A stretch of DNA of 47,367 nt from Acidimicrobiaceae bacterium (GCA_003142095.1 PLON01000028.1:1-47367); one strand, 5' to 3'; counted from the first letter of the stretch, positions 28,612 through 36,814 are shown. Notes: a model not told the origin generated them from the sequence alone. Numbers and translations: made by a program.

Positions 28612-29355
28612 GTGACCAATCGACTCGTGCCCTTTGAGGGCGTACTCAACTTTCGTGATCTCGGAGGTTACGAGAGCGAGGACGGACGGCGCACTCGTTG
28701 GGGTCGGCTCTTTCGTAGTGACGCGATGCACGATCTCACCGAGGACGACCTCGTGGTGTTCCGGGGACTCGGTATTGCGGCCGTCGTCGACCTGCGCAGC
28801 GTGTCAGAGGTTGAGCGCACGGGTCGTGGACTGCTCGCCCTGGAAGCGCAGAAGTTCGTAAACGTTCCGGTCCTGTCGAATTACGAGATCCATGAGCCTC
28901 GTGAAATCGCCTTCGACGAGGATTATCTGTCGCGCCGATATCTGCAGTACCTCGACGTTGGCGCACCGGCTTTCGTGCGCGTGATCGAGGAGATGACGAT
29001 CGCCGATAACTATCCGCTGGTCTTTAACTGCTTTTTGGGCAAGGACCGAACCGGCGTCCTCGCGGCCCTCGTACTCAGTTGCCTGGGCGTCGAGCGCTTG
29101 ACCGTCGTCGAGGATTACGCCCTCACTGACGCCCGGGTGGCCTTTATTGTGGAGAAACTTCGCCGTGATCCCGTCCAGAGCGACACGATCGACCAGACCG
29201 ATCCGGTGTTGCTCGCTGCCCGCGAAGCGACGATGACGAGCTTTCTCGCCGAAGTCGACGAACGCTTTGGGGGACCCGTCGCCTGGGCTCGCCGTGCGGG
29301 CGTCTCGAGTGACAGCATCGAACGCCTTCACGATCTTCTCCTTGATGAGGGGTAA
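28612..29355 (+). CDS. Tyrosine/serine protein phosphatase, PtpB-like
   Basis: Dual-specificity-type phosphatase of 247 residues from GTG 28612 (VTNRLVPFEGVLNFRDLGGY). The signature loop is Cys140-Phe-Leu-Gly-Lys-Asp-Arg146 (NCFLGKDRTG), the CX5R active site with the GKDRTG form typical of the family; the usual His before Cys is Asn. NFRDLGGY and RWGRLFRSDAMHDLTEDD are also family hallmarks. The frame is open upstream to 28378, but that part opposes the cobalamin riboswitch and is not conserved-looking. It is divergent from btuF; no functional link to corrinoids is evident. Confidence 0.88.
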   Translation: MTNRLVPFEGVLNFRDLGGYESEDGRRTRWGRLFRSDAMHDLTEDDLVVFRGLGIAAVVDLRSVSEVERTGRGLLALEAQKFVNVPVLSNYEIHEPREIAFDEDYLSRRYLQYLDVGAPAFVRVIEEMTIADNYPLVFNCFLGKDRTGVLAALVLSCLGVERLTVVEDYALTDARVAFIVEKLRRDPVQSDTIDQTDPVLLAAREATMTSFLAEVDERFGGPVAWARRAGVSSDSIERLHDLLLDEG

Positions 29356-29375
29356 CACCCTGTCCGAGTTCGTTG

Positions 29376-29390
29376 AGTGTTCGCGACACT
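29376..29390 (+). terminator. Short hairpin after the phosphatase gene
   Basis: AGTGT, TCGCG, ACACT forms a perfect 5-bp stem 20 nt after the stop. No U-run follows, so a terminator role is weakly supported. The remaining spacer to the infA promoter shows nothing else I recognise. Confidence 0.25.
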
Positions 29391-29502
29391 AGCTAGGCCG
29401 CTCCTCAGACCCGCCGGAGTGGAATTTACGGCCGACCCGTAGACTGAATGAGCACAAATTCACGAAGTCGAGTGGGTGAGGTATCGGGAAAGTGCCGTTA
29501 TT

Positions 29503-29530
29503 TTGCGTTTTTCAAATTTTCCGGTAGAAT
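29503..29530 (+). promoter_or_regulatory. Promoter of the infA-alpha operon
   Basis: TTGCGT (29503-29508), 16 nt, TAGAAT (29525-29530) inside an unusually AT-rich stretch. It restarts transcription for infA-rpmJ-rpsM-rpsK-rpsD-rpoA-rplQ, needed because these genes are cut off from the spc operon. The start would be near 29537, placing the next hairpin at the very 5' end of the mRNA. Confidence 0.6.
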
Positions 29531-29538
29531 AGAAAGCC

Positions 29539-29563
29539 GACCTCGGGGCAGGACTCCGAGGTC
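29539..29563 (+). promoter_or_regulatory. 5'-terminal stem-loop in the infA leader
   Basis: GACCTCGG (29539-29546) pairs perfectly with CCGAGGTC (29556-29563) across a 9-nt loop. It would sit within a few nucleotides of the mRNA 5' end and may stabilise the transcript. Further on, AGGAG (29573-29577) can pair with CTCCT (29583-29587), which could alternatively pair with the infA ribosome-binding site at 29611-29615. Confidence 0.45.
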
Positions 29564-29622
29564 TATCCGTGAAGGAGTTTTGCTCCTGCACGCCCCGTAG
29601 TGAAGATACAAGGAGAAAGAAC

Positions 29623-29847
29623 CTGAGTAAGCCTAAGGAAGATGCGTTCACCGTAGAGGGAACCGTCGTTGAGCCACTACCGAACGCCATGTTTCGTGTC
29701 GAGTTGGAGAACGGGTACACCGTCCTCGCTCACAGTTCGGGGAAAATGCGCATGCACCGCATCCGTATTCTTCCCGGCGACAAGGTCCAGGTAGAGATTA
29801 CGCCCTACGACATGACTCGCGGCCGCATTACTTATCGCTACCGCTAA
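29623..29847 (+). CDS. infA: Translation initiation factor IF-1, probable CTG start
   Basis: Blocks the A site during initiation. The OB-fold protein reads (M)[70 protein letters not shown], all canonical, 74 residues from CTG 29623. The codon at the family start position is CTG, with AGGAG (29611-29615) 7 nt before it. The only upstream standard start in frame is GTG 29569, which would add 18 residues unlike IF-1 ([15 protein letters not shown]). I favour CTG. Confidence 0.9.
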   Translation: MSKPKEDAFTVEGTVVEPLPNAMFRVELENGYTVLAHSSGKMRMHRIRILPGDKVQVEITPYDMTRGRITYRYR

Positions 29848-29879
29848 CTCACGTTCTTCTAGTTCGAGAAAGTAATTAA

Positions 29880-29996
29880 ATGAAAGTTCGCGCGAGCGTC
29901 AAGCCCATCTGTGAGAAGTGCAAGGTCATTCGACGGGCCGGGGTCGTTCGCGTGATCTGTGAAGCAAACCCACGCCACAAGCAGCGTCAGGGTTAG
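29880..29996 (+). CDS. rpmJ: 50S ribosomal protein L36, zinc form
   Basis: Smallest large-subunit protein, 38 residues: [20 protein letters not shown] then [18 protein letters not shown]. The zinc ligands Cys11, Cys14, Cys27 and His33 are all present, so it is the zinc-dependent form. Standard position between infA and rpsM. Confidence 0.97.
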   Translation: MKVRASVKPICEKCKVIRRAGVVRVICEANPRHKQRQG

Positions 29997-30006
29997 GAGA
30001 AAAACG

Positions 30007-30384
30007 ATGGCTCGTATTGCTGGTGTTGACATTCCGCGCGACAAGCGCACGGTGATTTCCCTTACCTACATCTTCGGCGTTGGTCCCACCAAGGCCCAAC
30101 AGATCTGCGCCGCGACGGAGATTAATGAATCCACTCGCGTCAAGGACCTCACCGAGTCCGAAGTCAACGCTCTTCGTACGTACATTGACCAGAACATCAC
30201 CGTCGAAGGTGACCTTCGTCGCGACGTCGCACAAGACATCAAGCGCAAGATGGAGATCAACTGTCTCCAGGGAATTCGCCACCGCAAGGGCCTGCCCGTT
30301 CGCGGCCAGCGCACTCGCACTAACGCTCGCACCCGCAAGGGACCCAAGCGCACTGTCGCCGGTAAGAAGAAGGTAACGAAGTAA
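30007..30384 (+). CDS. rpsM: 30S ribosomal protein S13
   Basis: Head protein bridging to the 50S subunit and P-site tRNA. It has 125 residues from ATG 30007 ([26 protein letters not shown]), after an AGGAG site; the frame is open upstream to 29959 inside rpmJ, which is ignored. C-terminal [23 protein letters not shown] is diagnostic. The stop overlaps the rpsK ATG. Confidence 0.97.
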   Translation: MARIAGVDIPRDKRTVISLTYIFGVGPTKAQQICAATEINESTRVKDLTESEVNALRTYIDQNITVEGDLRRDVAQDIKRKMEINCLQGIRHRKGLPVRGQRTRTNARTRKGPKRTVAGKKKVTK

Positions 30385-30779
30385 TGGCTAAGCCCACTAC
30401 GGCTCGCAAGGTCCGCAAGAAAGAACGCAAGAACGTCGCCTTCGGCGTGGCGCACATCAAGAGCTCGTTCAACAACACGATCGTCTCGATCACGGACCCC
30501 GAGGGCAACGTGCTCTCGTGGGCGTCGTCGGGCCAGGTCGGCTTCAAGGGATCGCGCAAGTCCACGCCCTACGCGGCGCAACTCGCCGCAGAGAAGTGCG
30601 CGCGTGCCGCCATGGAGCACGGTGTGAAGAAAGTCGATGTGCTGGTGCGCGGTCCGGGATCGGGTCGCGAGACGGCCATTCGCTCCATTGCCGCCGCCGG
30701 TATTGAAGTAGTGGCGATCAAGGACGTGACGCCGCTGCCGCACAACGGATGTCGCCCCAAAAAGCGGCGTCGAGGTTAA
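30384..30779 (+). CDS. rpsK: 30S ribosomal protein S11
   Basis: Platform protein near the E site. It has 131 residues with [29 protein letters not shown] and the C-terminus [21 protein letters not shown]. It overlaps rpsM by 1 nt. Confidence 0.98.
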   Translation: MAKPTTARKVRKKERKNVAFGVAHIKSSFNNTIVSITDPEGNVLSWASSGQVGFKGSRKSTPYAAQLAAEKCARAAMEHGVKKVDVLVRGPGSGRETAIRSIAAAGIEVVAIKDVTPLPHNGCRPKKRRRG

Positions 30780-30788
30780 GGAACAGTT

Positions 30789-31433
30789 ATGGCTCGTTAC
30801 ACAGGACCCGTTTGTCGACTCTGTCGACGTGAGCGCACGAAGCTCTACCTGAAGGGTGAGCGCTGCTTCACCTTGAAGTGCCCCGTCGCCGAGAACTCGG
30901 ATCGTCGCATCCGCGCCTTTCCGCCCGGCATGCACGGCCGCGACCGCCAGCGTCAGGGTTCGGAGTACTTGACCCAGTTGCGCGAGAAGCAGAAGGCTCG
31001 TCGCATCTACGGCGTGCTCGAAAAGCAGTTCCGCAACCTCTACGAAGAGGCCAACCGTCGCCCCGGCATGACCGGCGTGAACTTGCTGCAGTTCCTCGAG
31101 ACCCGTCTCGACAACGTGACGTATCGCGCCGGTTGGGGTGCCTCGCGCTCCCAAGCCCGTCAGCTAGTGCGCCACGGGCACGTCAGCATCAATGGCAAGC
31201 GCGTCGACATTCCCTCGTACCGCGTGCGTCCCGGCGAAGTCGTCACCTTGAAGGCCGCGACCCGTGAGAACTTCAACGTGAAGCGCAACCTCGACGTTCT
31301 GGACCGTAGCGTCCCGGGCTGGCTGGAAAAGGGCGACAACGGCTTCAGCGTCACCGTGCGCGTGGTACCCCAGCGCGAGCAGATCGACGAGTCGATCCAA
31401 GAGCAACTCATCGTCGAGTTGTACTCCAAGTAA
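30789..31433 (+). CDS. rpsD: 30S ribosomal protein S4, four-cysteine form
   Basis: Primary 16S-binding protein and assembly initiator. It has 214 residues. Cys9, Cys12, Cys26 and Cys31 at the N-terminus (VCRLC and RCFTLKC) indicate the zinc-binding form. The S4 RNA-binding domain RLDNVTYRAGWGASRSQARQLVRHGHVSINGKRVDIPSY follows, ending EQLIVELYSK. Confidence 0.97.
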   Translation: MARYTGPVCRLCRRERTKLYLKGERCFTLKCPVAENSDRRIRAFPPGMHGRDRQRQGSEYLTQLREKQKARRIYGVLEKQFRNLYEEANRRPGMTGVNLLQFLETRLDNVTYRAGWGASRSQARQLVRHGHVSINGKRVDIPSYRVRPGEVVTLKAATRENFNVKRNLDVLDRSVPGWLEKGDNGFSVTVRVVPQREQIDESIQEQLIVELYSK

Positions 31434-31464
31434 CCGATCTTTTTACATACCTTTAGGAGTCCCT

Positions 31465-32406
31465 ATGTTGATCATCCAACGACCCACTATCGAAGCCCTC
31501 GGCGACGAAGTCAACAACCGCCAGTCCTTTGGCATCGGCCCGCTCGACCCGGGCTTCGGCCACACGCTGGGTAACTCGCTGCGCCGTACGCTCTTGTCGT
31601 CGATTCCTGGCGCAGCTGCCACGCGCGTCAAGTTCGACGCCGTATTGCACGAATTCGGTGTCATCGAAGGCGTGAAGGAAGACGTGCAGGACATCACGCT
31701 GAACCTGAAGGATCTCCTTCTTCGCGTGCACTCCGACGAGCCCGTCACCTTGCGTATGGACAAGCGCGGTGAGGGCCCGGCCCTTGCTTCGGATCTGTCT
31801 ACGACGGCCGACGTCGAGATCTTGAACGGCGACCTGCACCTGGCCTACCTGACCAACGCCCGCAGCGCTTTGACCTTCGAGTTGACTGTTGAGCGCGGTA
31901 AGGGCTACGTCGGCGCCGAGGGCAACAAGGGTTCTTCGACCATTGGCGTGATTCCCCTCGACGCGATCTTCTCGCCCGTGCGTCGCGTGAGCTTCGAAAT
32001 CGAGCCCGTGCGCGTCGAGCAGAGCAAGGACTTCGACCGCCTGGTGATCGACATCGAGACCGACGGCTCTATCTCGCCGCGCGAGGCGCTCGCTTCCGGC
32101 GGCAAAACCCTCGGTTCGCTCGTCGAACTGATCGCCAGCTTCGACGAAGAGGCACCCTCGCTCGAACTCGGTGACGTGGGCTCGGCCCAGGCCGCCGCCA
32201 GCGAGCTCGACATCCGCATCGAAGAGCTCGGCCTCACCGAGCGTTCGCGTAACTGCCTGAAGCGCGCCGGTATCAACACCATCGCGCAGCTCGTCAACGC
32301 CACCGAGCGTGACCTGACCTCGATCACCAACTTCGGCGCGACGTCGCTGAAGGATGTGAACGACCGTCTCGAAGAGCGCGGCCTGTCGCTGCGAGCCGAG
32401 GACTAG
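31465..32406 (+). CDS. rpoA: DNA-directed RNA polymerase subunit alpha
   Basis: Assembly platform of RNA polymerase and contact for UP elements and activators. It has 313 residues. N-domain signature GPLDPGFGHTLGNSLRRTLLSSIPG, and the C-terminal domain IEELGLTERSRNCLKRAGINTIAQLVNATERDLTSITNFGATSL. An AGGAG site precedes the ATG. Single alpha gene in the usual place between rpsD and rplQ. Confidence 0.98.
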   Translation: MLIIQRPTIEALGDEVNNRQSFGIGPLDPGFGHTLGNSLRRTLLSSIPGAAATRVKFDAVLHEFGVIEGVKEDVQDITLNLKDLLLRVHSDEPVTLRMDKRGEGPALASDLSTTADVEILNGDLHLAYLTNARSALTFELTVERGKGYVGAEGNKGSSTIGVIPLDAIFSPVRRVSFEIEPVRVEQSKDFDRLVIDIETDGSISPREALASGGKTLGSLVELIASFDEEAPSLELGDVGSAQAAASELDIRIEELGLTERSRNCLKRAGINTIAQLVNATERDLTSITNFGATSLKDVNDRLEERGLSLRAED

Positions 32407-32408
32407 AG

Positions 32409-32771
32409 ATGCGCGGTACCCCGACCAAGGGCAAGCGTTTCGGTGGTAACTCGGCGCACCAGAAGGCGATGATGGGAAACCTCGTCGCTTCGATGATCGC
32501 GGCCGAATCCATCGTGACGACCGAGGCCAAGGCCAAGGCGCTGCGACCCATCGTGGAGAAGGTTGTCACGGCCGCGAAGAACTCGCCCGAAGACTCCGTT
32601 CACGCGAACCGTCGCGTGGTGGCGTTCATTCGCGACAAGGACATGACCCACAAGCTCTTCACCGAGATTGCGCCGCGCTACACGGATCGTCCCGGCGGCT
32701 ACACGCGCATCTTGAAGCTCGGTCCGCGTCAGGGCGACAACGCGCCGATGGCGCGCATTGAGTTCGTCTGA
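32409..32771 (+). CDS. rplQ: 50S ribosomal protein L17
   Basis: Tunnel-exit protein. It has 120 residues. It starts MRGTPTKGKRFGGNSAHQKAMMGNLVASMI with IVTTEAKAKALRPIVEKVVTAAK, close to actinobacterial L17, and ends GYTRILKLGPRQGDNAPMARIEFV. It overlaps truA by 14 nt. Confidence 0.96.
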   Translation: MRGTPTKGKRFGGNSAHQKAMMGNLVASMIAAESIVTTEAKAKALRPIVEKVVTAAKNSPEDSVHANRRVVAFIRDKDMTHKLFTEIAPRYTDRPGGYTRILKLGPRQGDNAPMARIEFV

Positions 32772-33591
32772 TCCACTTGGCGCCACGCAACGCTGGCGCC
32801 TCGACCTGGCCTACGACGGCCAGGCTTTCAGTGGGTTTGCGTACCAACCTCAACACGACACCGTGGTCGGACTACTGCGCTCGACCCTGGTGTCGACACT
32901 TCGCCTGAGCGAGGAGCCGGTCATCGTCGGCGCGGGGCGCACCGACGCTGGGGTTCACGCCTTTCATCAGGTCGTCCACGTCGATCTACCGCGAACGACG
33001 AACGTGCGCGTCCTCGAGGGGGATCGTCTCGCGAATTCGCTGAACAAGCAGCTGCGCGGTCGGGTGCAGATCCTTCGCGCTGAACCCGTCAGCGACGACT
33101 TTCACGCGCGTTTTTCCGCCACGTGGCGTGAGTATCGGTACTTGGTCTTGGAGAACAACGCACCGGGACTCAACGCGACGAACACCTGGGCCTGGTCGGT
33201 GGCCGGTCCGCTCGATCTCGCGGCGATGAACCGCGCCGGTGAGGTGATTCTCGGCACACATGACTTTCGCGCCTTTTGCCGCCGACCATCGAACTCTGTG
33301 GCGGGCGAGCCGTTGCTGCGCAAAGTACTCCTGGCGCACTGGGACCGTATTGATGACCAGTGGGCGATGAGTCCGCGCCACGTGCCGGTGCTTCGTCTCA
33401 CCATTCGAGCTCAATCGTTCTGTCACAACATGGTGCGCTGTCTCGTGTCGTCGATGGTGGCGATCGGGCGCGGTGCGCTCGATGAGAACGAGATTGCGAA
33501 GCGTCTCGAAAGTGGGGATCGCCACCAACTTCCCCAGCCCGCCCCGGCGGCCGGACTGGCGCTTATCGACGTTGGCTACGACGACGCCTGA
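32758..33591 (+). CDS. truA: tRNA pseudouridine(38-40) synthase
   Basis: Forms pseudouridine in the anticodon stem of tRNAs. It has 277 residues. The catalytic Asp63 lies in GAGRTDAGVHAFHQV; RRPSNS and QSFCHNMVRCLVSSMVAIGRG are typical. The start appears to be TTG 32758 inside the end of rplQ; no ATG or GTG is available before the conserved WRLDLAYDGQAFSGFAYQ. Confidence 0.95.
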   Translation: MSSSDPLGATQRWRLDLAYDGQAFSGFAYQPQHDTVVGLLRSTLVSTLRLSEEPVIVGAGRTDAGVHAFHQVVHVDLPRTTNVRVLEGDRLANSLNKQLRGRVQILRAEPVSDDFHARFSATWREYRYLVLENNAPGLNATNTWAWSVAGPLDLAAMNRAGEVILGTHDFRAFCRRPSNSVAGEPLLRKVLLAHWDRIDDQWAMSPRHVPVLRLTIRAQSFCHNMVRCLVSSMVAIGRGALDENEIAKRLESGDRHQLPQPAPAAGLALIDVGYDDA

Positions 33592-33617
33592 GAGGGAACG
33601 CCGCGCAAAGTGCTCGG

Positions 33618-33623
33618 TAGGCT
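33618..33623 (+). promoter_or_regulatory. -10 box for leaderless M13 peptidase mRNA
   Basis: TAGGCT ends exactly 6 nt before the ATG at 33630, so transcription would begin at or next to the A of ATG. No Shine-Dalgarno sequence is present in the 6-nt gap. No strong -35 was found. Confidence 0.5.
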
Positions 33624-33629
33624 GGCGCC

Positions 33630-35615
33630 ATGTCTGAACCCACTTCCGCTGGAATAAACGTCGACGAACTGAGCGACGAGATTCGTCCCCAAGACAATCT
33701 GTACCGTCACATGAACAACAACTGGATGAAGCGAACGCCTATCCCCGCCGACAAGGCCGGTTACGGCGCCTTCGAAAAGCTGCGCGAAGAGTCTGAGGCG
33801 GCAATTCGCACCATCGTGGACGAGGCGAGCACCGCGTCCGACAGTTCCGAGGCTCGAAAGTTCGGAGACCTCTACGCCAGCTTCATGGACGAAGCGCGCA
33901 TCGAAGCGCTTGGGGCGGAGCCGTTGGCGAACGACCTCGCGCTCGTTGACGCGGTGACCTCCGTCGAGCAGTTAGTGAGCGTGACCGGTCAACTTCAGCG
34001 CGGGGGCCTCTCGGGTTTCTACGGCGTCTTCGTGGACAATGACCCGGGCAACCCCGAGCGCTACCTCGTCTTCTTCGAACAAGGCGGGATTTCACTCCCC
34101 GACGAGAGCTACTACCGCGAAGAACACTTCGCCTCGGTGCGCGACGCCTACGTCCTTCACATTCAGCGCATGTTCGAGCTCGCGGGTCTCGAGGACGCGC
34201 CGGCTCGCGCGAAGCGCGTCTTCGACCTTGAAACCGAGATTGCCCACCGCCACTGGGACAACGTGGCGACACGCGACAGCGAGAAAACGTACAACCCAAT
34301 GACCTGGGAGCGCGCACGCGACCTTTTCGCCTCGGGTGTGCCGAGTGGCAACGAACCGGCCAGCCTCGACCAGTGGTCGGGCGCCTTTGACGCGCCGGTT
34401 CACGCCTTCGACGAAGTCGTTATCCGCCAGCCCAGTTTCGTGCACGATCTCGGTGAGCTGTTCGACGAATCTCACCTTGACGCGTGGCGCGACTGGCTGC
34501 GTTGGCAGGTCGTGCACGGCTATGCGCCCTATCTTTCGTCGAAGTTCGTGGACGAGCAGTTCGATTTCTATGGACGTACGCTCACCGGCGCCCCTCAACT
34601 GCGCGAGCGTTGGAAGCGCGGCGTTTCGCTCGTCGAGGGAGTCCTCGGCGAAGCGGTTGGTCAGATCTACGTCGAACGCCACTTCCCACCTTCGGCGAAG
34701 GCGCGCATGGATAAGCTCGTCGCCAACTTGGTCGAAGCGTACCGACAGAGCATTTCGACGCTCGAGTGGATGACGCCCGCAACGCGCGAGCGAGCGCTCG
34801 AGAAACTCGAAGCCTTCACGCCGAAGATCGGCTACCCCGCGAAGTGGCGCGACTATTCCGCGCTGTCCATCGACGCGGGCAGCCTGATCGCGAACGTGCG
34901 CGCGGCGAATGAGTTTGAGTTCCGCCGCCAACTCGCCAAGATCGGTGCGCCCATCGACCGCGACGAGTGGTTCATGACGCCCCAGACGGTGAACGCGTAC
35001 TACAACCCCGGCTTTAACGAGATCGTCTTTCCGGCGGCGATCCTCCAATGGCCGTTCTTTGACGCCACGAGAGACGACGCGGCGAACTACGGCGGAATCG
35101 GCGCGGTCATCGGCCACGAGATCGGTCACGGCTTTGACGACCAGGGCTCGAAGTTCGACGGCACCGGACGACTCACCGACTGGTGGGAGCCGGCCGACCG
35201 CGAAGCGTTCGAAGTTCGTACGCGATCGCTGATCGATCAGTACAACCAGCTCTCACCCGAGGAGACCCCCGACCAGCACGTGAACGGCGCGCTCACCATC
35301 GGAGAGAACATTGGCGACTTGGGCGGACTCGCCATTGCGTGGAAGGCGTATCTCATTGCTTTAAAGGGAGAGACGCCACCGGTCATCGACGGACTCAGCG
35401 GCGCCGAGCGATTCTTCCTCTCGTGGGCCCAGGTCTGGCAGTACCAGGCGCGCAGCGAAGAGGTGGCGCGACGACTCGCCACCGATCCTCACTCACCGCC
35501 GGAGTTTCGCTGCAACCAGATCGTGCGCAACATCGACGAGTTTTACGAGACGTTCGGCGTCAGCGTAGGCGACGAGTTGTGGCTCGAGCCAGCCCAACGC
35601 GTGACGATCTGGTGA
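33630..35615 (+). CDS. pepO: M13-family zinc metallopeptidase (PepO/neprilysin-like)
   Basis: Oligopeptidase of 661 residues. The zinc motif is His496-Glu-Ile-Gly-His500 in VIGHEIGHGFDDQGSKFD, with the third ligand Glu559 in GENIGDLGGLAIAW. The substrate-binding NAYYNPGFNEIVFPAAILQWPFF segment and the N-terminal M13 domain (RPQDNLYRHMNNNWMK-like region) are intact. No signal peptide or TM anchor is seen, so it is probably cytoplasmic. Monocistronic; the neighbours are unrelated. Confidence 0.93.
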   Translation: MSEPTSAGINVDELSDEIRPQDNLYRHMNNNWMKRTPIPADKAGYGAFEKLREESEAAIRTIVDEASTASDSSEARKFGDLYASFMDEARIEALGAEPLANDLALVDAVTSVEQLVSVTGQLQRGGLSGFYGVFVDNDPGNPERYLVFFEQGGISLPDESYYREEHFASVRDAYVLHIQRMFELAGLEDAPARAKRVFDLETEIAHRHWDNVATRDSEKTYNPMTWERARDLFASGVPSGNEPASLDQWSGAFDAPVHAFDEVVIRQPSFVHDLGELFDESHLDAWRDWLRWQVVHGYAPYLSSKFVDEQFDFYGRTLTGAPQLRERWKRGVSLVEGVLGEAVGQIYVERHFPPSAKARMDKLVANLVEAYRQSISTLEWMTPATRERALEKLEAFTPKIGYPAKWRDYSALSIDAGSLIANVRAANEFEFRRQLAKIGAPIDRDEWFMTPQTVNAYYNPGFNEIVFPAAILQWPFFDATRDDAANYGGIGAVIGHEIGHGFDDQGSKFDGTGRLTDWWEPADREAFEVRTRSLIDQYNQLSPEETPDQHVNGALTIGENIGDLGGLAIAWKAYLIALKGETPPVIDGLSGAERFFLSWAQVWQYQARSEEVARRLATDPHSPPEFRCNQIVRNIDEFYETFGVSVGDELWLEPAQRVTIW

Positions 35616-35640
35616 TGTCGGGGCGTCACAGGGTTATCGG

Positions 35641-35646
35641 TACGAT
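35641..35646 (+). promoter_or_regulatory. -10 box for leaderless DinB-like gene
   Basis: TACGAT followed by exactly 6 nt and the ATG at 35653. No ribosome-binding site is visible, so a leaderless transcript is likely. Confidence 0.5.
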
Positions 35647-35652
35647 TTTCGA

Positions 35653-36147
35653 ATGACGGACATAAAACAGTTTCTCCTCGAATCGCTTGACACTGACCGC
35701 GAGCACGTGTTGTCGACGGTCGAGGGACTGAGCGACGAGCAAATGCGCGAAGCCAAGCTGCCCTCGGGCTGGAGCTGCATGACGATGCTCAAGCACTTGG
35801 CTCTCGGCGTGGAGCACTACTGGTTCTCGTGCATCTATGGGGGCGAATCGCTCGACTTCTTTGACAGCGACGAACTACGCGACAACGGCGAATGGCGAGC
35901 TGACCCGGGCGATACCGGTGACGCGCTGCGCGCTCTCTATCGAGCCGAGTGGGCGCGCTCGAACGAGGTCATCGCTCGGCTGGACCTCGACGCTACCCCG
36001 GTCTTCCGTGACCCGATGTGGGGTGAATGGGAGGTGGGCGACCTATTGTTCATCCTGATGCACGTCGTCGAGGAGACGGCCACGCACGCGGGGCACCTAG
36101 ACGCCGTTCGTGAGCTCATCGACGGGCACCAGCACATCGTCCTTTGA
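35653..36147 (+). CDS. DinB-like / DUF664-type four-helix protein
   Basis: 164 residues, cytoplasmic, helical. The pattern of His in MLKHLALGVEHYW (48 and 55) and HVVEETATHAGHLDAVREL (137, 145 and 148) fits the metal site of DinB-superfamily proteins, which include mycothiol- or bacillithiol-dependent transferases. The Asp-rich middle (SLDFFDSDELRDNGEW) is typical of the DUF664 branch. A thiol-transferase role is possible, but the substrate is unknown. Confidence 0.75.
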   Translation: MTDIKQFLLESLDTDREHVLSTVEGLSDEQMREAKLPSGWSCMTMLKHLALGVEHYWFSCIYGGESLDFFDSDELRDNGEWRADPGDTGDALRALYRAEWARSNEVIARLDLDATPVFRDPMWGEWEVGDLLFILMHVVEETATHAGHLDAVRELIDGHQHIVL

Positions 36148-36226
36148 CCCGGCGGGAGCGTCGGGATCCTGAAAGTGTCTCTAAGGCGGTTTAAATGCCT
36201 CTCACGGGGGTCGGGCGAGCACGGTG

Positions 36227-36271
36227 CAACTAGTTGAACCATCCGTTTTTGAGGGAACGAGTTCGCGAACT
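36227..36271 (+). promoter_or_regulatory. Two palindromes upstream of rplM, possible operator
   Basis: CAACTAGTTG (36227-36236) and AGTTCGCGAACT (36260-36271) are perfect palindromes with centres 34 bp apart, about three helical turns. The second abuts the likely -35 box. No regulator was recognised. Confidence 0.35.
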
Positions 36272-36300
36272 TGCTAACCCGAAGGAAAAATCCGTAAGAT
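36271..36300 (+). promoter_or_regulatory. Promoter of the rplM-rpsI-glmM operon
   Basis: TTGCTA (36271-36276), 18 nt, TAAGAT (36295-36300). A leader of about 50 nt follows, with a hairpin built on CCCC-GTT-GGGG near 36314-36324, before the GTG start of rplM and its AAGGAAG ribosome-binding site. The rest of the 211-nt spacer after the DinB-like gene shows nothing else I recognise. Confidence 0.5.
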
Positions 36301-36358
36301 AGAGAGTCCCCTCGGACCCCGTTGGGGCTGATCCGAAGATTTCGCTGAAGGAAGAACT

Positions 36359-36805
36359 GTGAAGACGTATTCACCAAAGCCCGCCGAGTTGACCCGTGAC
36401 TGGCTGGTCATCGACGCCGAAGGCCTCGTGCTCGGGCGCGTCGCGACCGTCGCCGCGTCCCTGCTGCGCGGAAAGCACCGCACGTTCTTCGCCCCCCACG
36501 TGGACACCGGCGACTACGTCATCATCGTGAACGCCGACAAGGTCGTCGTCACGGCCAACAAGGCGGCTCAGAACTTCCACTACCGCCACTCGGGATATCC
36601 CGGCGGGCTGCGTGCCACCTCATGGCAGACATTGATGGACACCGACCCGGAGAAGCTCGTGACGAACGCCATTCGCGGCATGATCCCGAAGAATCGCCTG
36701 GGGCGCGCGCAGATGGACAAGCTGTTCGTCTACGCCGGTGCCGAGCACCCGCACACGGCCCAAGGGCCTAAGAGTTTTGACACCTCGGCAATTCGCCGCG
36801 GTTAA
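36359..36805 (+). CDS. rplM: 50S ribosomal protein L13
   Basis: Early-assembly large-subunit protein. It has 148 residues, GTG start. DWLVIDAEGLVLGRVATVAASLLRGKH, DYVIIVNADKVVVTANKA and AIRGMIPKNRLGRAQMDKLFVYAGAEHPHTAQGP are diagnostic. It begins a second ribosomal operon with rpsI 9 nt downstream. Confidence 0.97.
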   Translation: MKTYSPKPAELTRDWLVIDAEGLVLGRVATVAASLLRGKHRTFFAPHVDTGDYVIIVNADKVVVTANKAAQNFHYRHSGYPGGLRATSWQTLMDTDPEKLVTNAIRGMIPKNRLGRAQMDKLFVYAGAEHPHTAQGPKSFDTSAIRRG

Positions 36806-36814
36806 GGAGCGACG

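Noticed and set aside
29356-29502. tRNA gene or mobile-element remnant in the phosphatase-infA spacer
   Set aside because: No acceptor/T-arm pattern, CCA end, terminal inverted repeats or transposase fragments could be found.
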